From Candidatus Kerfeldbacteria bacterium (lineage in GTDB: Bacteria > Patescibacteriota > Patescibacteriia > UBA9570): a DNA stretch of 7,808 nt. Below, piece by piece: positions 4,689 to 7,808 of this stretch. Below the pieces are notes generated by a model. That model was not told the DNA's origin, did not search any database, and worked only from the letters and a program-made list of their open reading frames with translations. A program made the translations under genes and the position numbers. How positions within the stretch are numbered: position 1 is the first letter of the stretch; each line of letters starts with the position of its first letter. The stretch covers positions 2,112-9,919 of the forward strand of contig DOSP01000033.1 in the NCBI GenBank assembly GCA_003512175.1, read 5' to 3'.

Positions 4689-7405
4689 ATCATCCTCTCA
4701 TTCTGCAGGTTACTGGCATGACGTGCCAGGCCTGCGAAAAACTCATCCAGGCCGAGTGTGCTGAATTACCGGGTATTCAAAATGTACAGGTTGATCATCG
4801 CACTGGCCGATTTCAAGCTGATCTTGACCCCACCAAAAACTCTCCAGCCGATGTCGTTGCTGCCATTCAACGGGCCGGCTACACCGCAGAAATTATTTCC
4901 GCTCCCGCCGTCCAACCAGCTGTAGTCACTCCGGCTGGGCAACCGTTAGCGATTAATGTGCAGATTAATTTAACTTTGCCCAGTACGGCACGGGTTGAAC
5001 AACCGGTCGTGTCGGTTTCTGCCTCGCCCGCAACACCGATTGCTCCGCCACCAACGGCTGGCCAATCGCGTATTCAGCTATCGTTATCCGGCATGCATTG
5101 TGCCTCGTGCGCGAACATTATTGAGCGGTCCTTAAAAAAGGTATCCGGTGTGCAACAAGCTAACGTAAACTTTGCGGCCGAGAAAGCTACCATTCAGTAT
5201 GATAGCCGCGTCACGACCACTCAGTTGATTGAAGCTGTCCGACAAGCCGGGTACACTGCCACAGAGGTAGACAGCAGTGATACAGAATTTGAAACTAGGA
5301 AACGCCACCAAGCCATTCAATCCTACTGGAAAAAATTCCTGATCAGTGTAAGCCTCAGTCTGCCGTTGGTGTATTTCATGTTGTTTGATTTCATTGCCGG
5401 TGTGCCGGGCGGTACGGTGCTATTACCGTATATCGGCATTATTTCTCTGGTGTTGGCTACCCCAGTTCAATTCATTATCGGTGCTGGATTCTACAAAGGT
5501 ATGTGGTCAGCCTTACGGATGAAAACGTTCAACATGGATAGTCTCATTGCCATCGGTACAACCACCGCCTATGTCTATAGTCTGGTGAATTACGCTATCT
5601 ACGCGTTTACCGAACAATCACTCATTGGTGTGAATGGAGCAAAAATTCCTGAATTGTATTTTGAGACAGCGGCATTATTGATTACGTTTGTGGTGTTGGG
5701 TAAGTGGCTCGAAGCCCGCACAAAAGGGAAAACCTCTGATGCCATTAAGAAATTGATGGGCCTACAAGCCAAGACGGCTCGAGTGATTCGTGACGATATT
5801 ACGCAAGATATTCCGGTTGATGCAGTGGTACACGGTGATCGCGTGGTGGTTCGGCCGGGCGAAAAAATTCCAGTGGATGGCACTGTACTATCCGGCACAT
5901 CAGCCGTAGATGAATCTATGGTGACCGGTGAAAGTATTCCGGTAGAGAAGCAGGTGGGTGACAATGTCATCGGTGGGACCATGAATAAGCATGGTAGTTT
6001 TGAGTTTACTGCCACACGAGTTGGTAGCGAAACCACGTTAGCAAATATCATTCGGCTGATTGAAGAAGCCCAAGGTTCAAAGGCGCCAATTCAAAACTTC
6101 GCTGATCGCATTTCGGCGAAATTCGTGCCCATTGTCATTGCCATTGCCGTCATTACATTTGTGATTTGGTTCTTTGTGCTTGGCGCTCCGCTATCGTTTG
6201 CTCTGATGGCGTTTACGGCAGTGATTGTAATTGCCTGCCCGTGTGCCTTAGGCTTAGCTACGCCAACCGCCTTGATGGTGGGAACTGGTCGTGGGGCCGA
6301 ACAAGGGATACTGATTAAGGGTGGAGAGCCACTCGAAGCCGCTTGTAAGGTGAGTGCTATTATCTTCGATAAAACTGGTACGATCACGAAAGGCCAACCA
6401 CAAGTCACTGACATCGTGCCGACCGGTTTAATGACCGAGGAAGATCTTCTGCAAATTGCCGCCAGTCTCGAAAAATTGTCCGAACATCCTTTAGCGGAGG
6501 CAATTTATACCTATGCTACTGAGGAAGCCATTCATTTGGTATCGGTTGAACAATTCACAGCCATTCCCGGGCATGGTGTGCAAGGCGCTATTGCCAATAC
6601 AACGTATTATTTTGGCAATCGAAAATTGATTGGTGAAAAATTGCATCTGCCCATTGATAAGTTGAACAAAAAATTAGTCCGGCTGGAAGAGCAGGGGAAA
6701 ACTGCCATGTTACTGGCCACTGCAGAATCTATTCTGGGAATTGTTGCCGTCGCTGATACAGTGAAAGATACGTCACGGGCTGCCATTGAAAAGTTACAAC
6801 GCCGTGGCATTGAAGTGTTTATGATTACCGGTGATAATCAACGCACTGCTCAAGCCATTGCTCAACAAGTTGGTATTACCAATGTCTTGGCGGAGGTGTT
6901 GCCAGAACATAAAGCCAGTGAAGTGAAGAAATTGCAAGATGCCGGCCAGGTGGTCGGTATGGTGGGTGATGGCATCAACGATGCCCCGGCTCTAGCCCAA
7001 GCCAATCTTGGTATTGCGATGGGTTCAGGTACGGACGTAGCCATGGAAGCTGGCGGTATCGTGTTAATGCGCAGTGATTTGAATGATGTGGTCACAGCGC
7101 TGCAACTGGCCAAAGAAACCATGACAAAAATTAAGCAAAATATGTTTTTTGCTCTGTTCTATAATGTCATTGGTATACCAGTGGCGGCGCGTGTCTTCGC
7201 CTTTGCTGGTTTCGTCTTAAAACCTGAGTTAGCCGGCTTGGCCATGGCGTTCAGTTCGGTATCAGTGGTTGGCAATGCATTGTTGTTACGCTTCTTCAAA
7301 CCACACCATCGTAACTATCTCTCACTCATTGCCCCCATCATCATGGTGATTATCTTCACTGCTCTATTCTTTGAATTCGCGCGGTTTAGTAGTACAATGG
7401 AATAA
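4685..7405 (+). CDS. copA: CopA-type Cu(I)-exporting P1B-1 ATPase with two HMA domains
   Basis: A 906-residue P-type ATPase that should pump Cu(I) out of the cytoplasm at the cost of ATP. HMA1 is at 4-70 (GMTCQAC, Cys14 and Cys17) and HMA2 at 130-195 (GMHCASC, Cys139 and Cys142), joined by a long Pro/Ala/Val-rich linker at 72-127. The core has every expected motif: TGES at 414-417 (actuator), CPC at 518-520 in the ion-path helix, DKTGT at 562-566 with the phosphorylated Asp562, HP at 601-602, GDN at 716-718, GDGINDAP at 761-768, YN at 826-827 and M854..SS858 in the last core helices; CPC plus YN plus MxxSS defines the Cu(I) subgroup. Eight core membrane helices are visible, followed by an additional hydrophobic segment at about 880-898. 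The gene overlaps the chaperone by four bases and the next ATPase by one base. Confidence 0.97.
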   Translation: MNHPLILQVTGMTCQACEKLIQAECAELPGIQNVQVDHRTGRFQADLDPTKNSPADVVAAIQRAGYTAEIISAPAVQPAVVTPAGQPLAINVQINLTLPSTARVEQPVVSVSASPATPIAPPPTAGQSRIQLSLSGMHCASCANIIERSLKKVSGVQQANVNFAAEKATIQYDSRVTTTQLIEAVRQAGYTATEVDSSDTEFETRKRHQAIQSYWKKFLISVSLSLPLVYFMLFDFIAGVPGGTVLLPYIGIISLVLATPVQFIIGAGFYKGMWSALRMKTFNMDSLIAIGTTTAYVYSLVNYAIYAFTEQSLIGVNGAKIPELYFETAALLITFVVLGKWLEARTKGKTSDAIKKLMGLQAKTARVIRDDITQDIPVDAVVHGDRVVVRPGEKIPVDGTVLSGTSAVDESMVTGESIPVEKQVGDNVIGGTMNKHGSFEFTATRVGSETTLANIIRLIEEAQGSKAPIQNFADRISAKFVPIVIAIAVITFVIWFFVLGAPLSFALMAFTAVIVIACPCALGLATPTALMVGTGRGAEQGILIKGGEPLEAACKVSAIIFDKTGTITKGQPQVTDIVPTGLMTEEDLLQIAASLEKLSEHPLAEAIYTYATEEAIHLVSVEQFTAIPGHGVQGAIANTTYYFGNRKLIGEKLHLPIDKLNKKLVRLEEQGKTAMLLATAESILGIVAVADTVKDTSRAAIEKLQRRGIEVFMITGDNQRTAQAIAQQVGITNVLAEVLPEHKASEVKKLQDAGQVVGMVGDGINDAPALAQANLGIAMGSGTDVAMEAGGIVLMRSDLNDVVTALQLAKETMTKIKQNMFFALFYNVIGIPVAARVFAFAGFVLKPELAGLAMAFSSVSVVGNALLLRFFKPHHRNYLSLIAPIIMVIIFTALFFEFARFSSTME

Positions 7406-7808
7406 TGCATCATCCGGAGGAACATCACAATCATCATGCCATAATGGAACACGACTTTAAGAAGCGTTTCCTCGTTACCATCGTCATTACGTTTCCCTTG
7501 TTGCTGTTATCACCCATGATTCAAGAATGGCTCCGGTTAAGCTTCGCCTTTCCCGGTCAGCGGTATGTGTTATTTGTGTTAGCATCCGTCATTGCGTTGT
7601 GGGGTGGTAAACCCTTCTACGTTGGGGCGAAACAGGAGATTGCCAAGTTCAACTTGGGCATGATGACCCTGGTCAGCATCGCTGTGTTAGCTGGCTACTT
7701 CTATAGCGTTGGGGCGACGTTCTGGTACGAGGCGATGGATTTCTATTGGGAGATCGCCACGTTAACCGTCTTCTTGTTATTTGGTCACTGGATGGAAATG
7801 AAATCCCG
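7405..7808 (+). CDS. copB: CopB-type heavy-metal P1B ATPase, N-terminal 134 codons (3' end outside window)
   Basis: The frame runs to the end of the window with no stop, giving 134 full codons. Residues 1-16 are His-rich (His at 2, 3, 7, 8, 10, 11 and 16) and replace the HMA domains of CopA. Membrane segments follow at about 20-38 and 54-68, then GGKPFYVGAKQEI, NLGMMTLVSIAVLAGYFYSV and DFYWEIATLTVFLLFGHWMEM, which closely match the beginning of Enterococcus hirae CopB and related enzymes. Such enzymes usually have a CPH motif in the ion path in place of CPC, but that lies beyond the window, so the metal (Cu(I), Cu(II) or Ag(I)) cannot be read here. The ATG overlaps the CopA stop by one base (TAATG). 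An internal ATG at 7443 would remove most of the His-rich tail and is less likely given the overlap. The symbol copB is by resemblance. Confidence 0.9.
   Translation, partial: MHHPEEHHNHHAIMEHDFKKRFLVTIVITFPLLLLSPMIQEWLRLSFAFPGQRYVLFVLASVIALWGGKPFYVGAKQEIAKFNLGMMTLVSIAVLAGYFYSVGATFWYEAMDFYWEIATLTVFLLFGHWMEMKS

Noticed and set aside
3402..7122. Several minus-strand open frames of 60-150 codons across the copper genes
   Set aside because: They mirror well-conserved plus-strand domains, have no recognisable motifs or starts, and are best explained as shadows.
7415..7445. GGAGG at 7416-7420 as a ribosome-binding site for an internal ATG at 7443
   Set aside because: The distance of more than 20 bases is too long, and starting there would drop the His-rich tail; the overlap with the CopA stop favours 7405.
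1..7808. CRISPR arrays, tRNA or rRNA genes, insertion sequences, Rho-independent terminators
   Set aside because: I saw no regular short repeats, tRNA-like or rRNA-like stretches, transposase genes or terminal inverted repeats, and no GC-rich hairpin followed by a T run; no stretch over 300 bases lacks a gene.

Overview
The window looks like a piece of a small-genome bacterium of the Candidate Phyla Radiation (Patescibacteria, Parcubacteria-like). This is an inference from several traits seen together: very tight packing, genes that overlap or abut, no convincing Shine-Dalgarno sequence before any gene, promoters that place the transcription start on or next to the ATG, a secreted C39-like peptidase carrying two copies of a 'Trp-Tyr-Ile-Asn-Pro ... 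Tyr-Tyr-Leu-Gly' repeat, and an HMA/TauE-SafE-like/cupredoxin fusion protein. TGA works as a stop codon throughout, so this is not one of the lineages that recode TGA. Base composition is moderate, a little under 50% GC by eye.

Layout. Positions 1-476 hold the 3' half of pyrD (class 2 dihydroorotate dehydrogenase). A separate promoter then drives a B3/B4-domain protein (508-1242). Convergent to it, with a 70-bp tail-to-tail overlap, is a secreted C39-like peptidase on the minus strand (1173-2186). Its start codon overlaps the start codon of a divergent DUF2238/YjdF-like membrane protein (2180-2731), and the promoters of these two genes lie inside each other's coding sequence.

From 2728 to the end of the window lies a copper-handling operon on the plus strand. 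It begins with a near-consensus promoter whose spacer and -10 box carry a CsoR-type copper operator. The genes in order are: a 100-residue Cys/His/Met-containing membrane protein of unknown function (2763-3065), an HMA/TauE-SafE-like/cupredoxin fusion (3109-4470), a free-standing HMA copper chaperone (4470-4688), a CopA-type Cu(I) P-type ATPase with two HMA domains (4685-7405), and the first 134 codons of a second, His-rich CopB-type ATPase (7405 to the end). The last four genes are joined by 1-4 nt overlaps (TAATG, ATGA, TAATG).

A working model, inferred: a CsoR repressor encoded outside this window releases the operator when Cu(I) rises. The chaperone and the tandem HMA domains capture Cu(I), the two ATPases export it, and the fusion protein, and perhaps the small membrane protein, binds or handles copper at the outer face of the membrane. 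The points most worth a second look are the operator built into a leaderless promoter, the uncharacterised first gene, the fusion protein with its unusual cupredoxin ligand set and paired membrane cysteines, the extra C-terminal membrane segment of CopA, and the interlocked divergent start region at 2129-2224.
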